7,041 nt of DNA from positions 1 through 7,041 of the forward strand of contig JAGSHR010000197.1 in NCBI GenBank assembly GCA_029855985.1, read 5' to 3'. Under the pieces are notes generated by a model. It ran no database searches. It worked only from the letters and a program-made list of their open reading frames with translations, and was not told the DNA's origin. Position 1 is the first letter of the stretch, and every line of letters starts with the position of its first letter. This document shows, piece by piece, positions 6,685 through 7,041 of the stretch. A program made the translations under genes and the position numbers. The DNA comes from Candidatus Njordarchaeota archaeon. GTDB lineage: Archaea > Thermoproteota > JANJXX01 > Panguiarchaeales > Panguiarchaeaceae.

Positions 6685-7041
6685 CGTGTTATTGGTATTA
6701 TATTCACCCTTTTTCATAAGAGCCCTTATAGCGGCCATTTTAATATCTTTTATAACGGCTACAATGGGATCCTTCACGGTCTTCAGAGGGCTAACGTTTA
6801 TTGCTTCAACAATAGCACACGCAGTTTGGGCTGGGGCAGCACTAGGGTTACTCATCCAATTATACTTTGTTCCTTGGTTAAACCCGATTATAGTTACGAT
6901 AGCTGTAGGCGTGGTTGCTGCAATAACCATATCGTTGCTTGCTGGAGACGGTGAGAGAGAAAAATTCGATGTAGCTATTGGGATAATATTTGCAACCTCG
7001 ATGAGCTTAGTAATTCTGTTCATATCGATGCTAAGGGAATA
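6677..7041 (+). CDS. Metal-type (ZnuB/MntB family, ABC-3) permease, N-terminal part
   Basis: The right window edge cuts this gene after 121 residues plus two bases; full family members have about 260-290. The opening SPFFIRALIAAIL (10-22) and the segment GSFTVFRGLTFIASTIAHAVWAGAALG (31-57), with the conserved AH..-G-alG pattern, are typical of ABC-3 permeases, which form the membrane channel as a dimer. Hydrophobic helices lie near 12-32, 39-64, 69-89 and 98-118. With the binding protein and ATPase before it, the gene completes the three-part importer. The missing C-terminal part cannot be judged. Confidence 0.92.
   Translation, partial: MPDVLLVLYSPFFIRALIAAILISFITATMGSFTVFRGLTFIASTIAHAVWAGAALGLLIQLYFVPWLNPIIVTIAVGVVAAITISLLAGDGEREKFDVAIGIIFATSMSLVILFISMLRE

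Noticed and set aside
6661..7023. Open frame on the minus strand opposite the permease
   Set aside because: The plus strand encodes a recognisable ABC-3 permease with a ribosome site and operon context.
1..7041. Search for tRNA, rRNA, CRISPR repeats, insertion sequences and attachment sites
   Set aside because: No cloverleaf, spaced repeat array, transposase motif or paired terminal repeat was seen.

Overview
This AT-rich window most likely comes from an archaeon, probably a thermophilic or anaerobic member of the Thermoproteota (TACK) or a related lineage. Several things point that way: AGA/AGG arginine and ATA isoleucine codons are common, GGTGA- and GGAGG-type ribosome sites precede ATG, GTG and TTG starts, and the transporter binding protein is anchored by a C-terminal helix instead of a lipobox cysteine. 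The two large membrane proteins also have an archaeal character. The exact phylum cannot be fixed from the sequence alone.

Layout: (1) 10-2514 (+) encodes a large polytopic GT-C-type glycosyltransferase fused to a C-terminal, probably extracytoplasmic domain that resembles the GH99/WbsX endo-mannosidase group. (2) 2515-2734 is a gap with a small hairpin and a likely promoter. (3) 2735-3421 (+) is endonuclease III (nth), with a TTG start and a strong ribosome site. (4) 3423-4502 (-) converges on nth with a single base between the stop codons. It encodes a seven-helix membrane protein with a cytoplasmic tail that looks like a roadblock/longin-fold domain. (5) 4503-4825 is a very AT-rich divergent promoter region. 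(6) 4826 to the right edge (+) is a tightly packed ABC importer operon of the zinc/manganese (ZnuABC/MntABC, cluster A-I) type: binding protein, ATPase (overlapping by 4 bases with the chosen start) and permease (8-base overlap, cut by the window edge).

The transporter genes clearly work together. The glycosyltransferase, nth and the 7TM protein look like independent units. The most unusual items are the glycosyltransferase/GH99-like fusion with an altered catalytic motif, the 7TM-roadblock/longin-like architecture, and a metal-type binding protein that keeps only two of the four usual metal ligands. No RNA gene, CRISPR array, insertion sequence or attachment site was seen.
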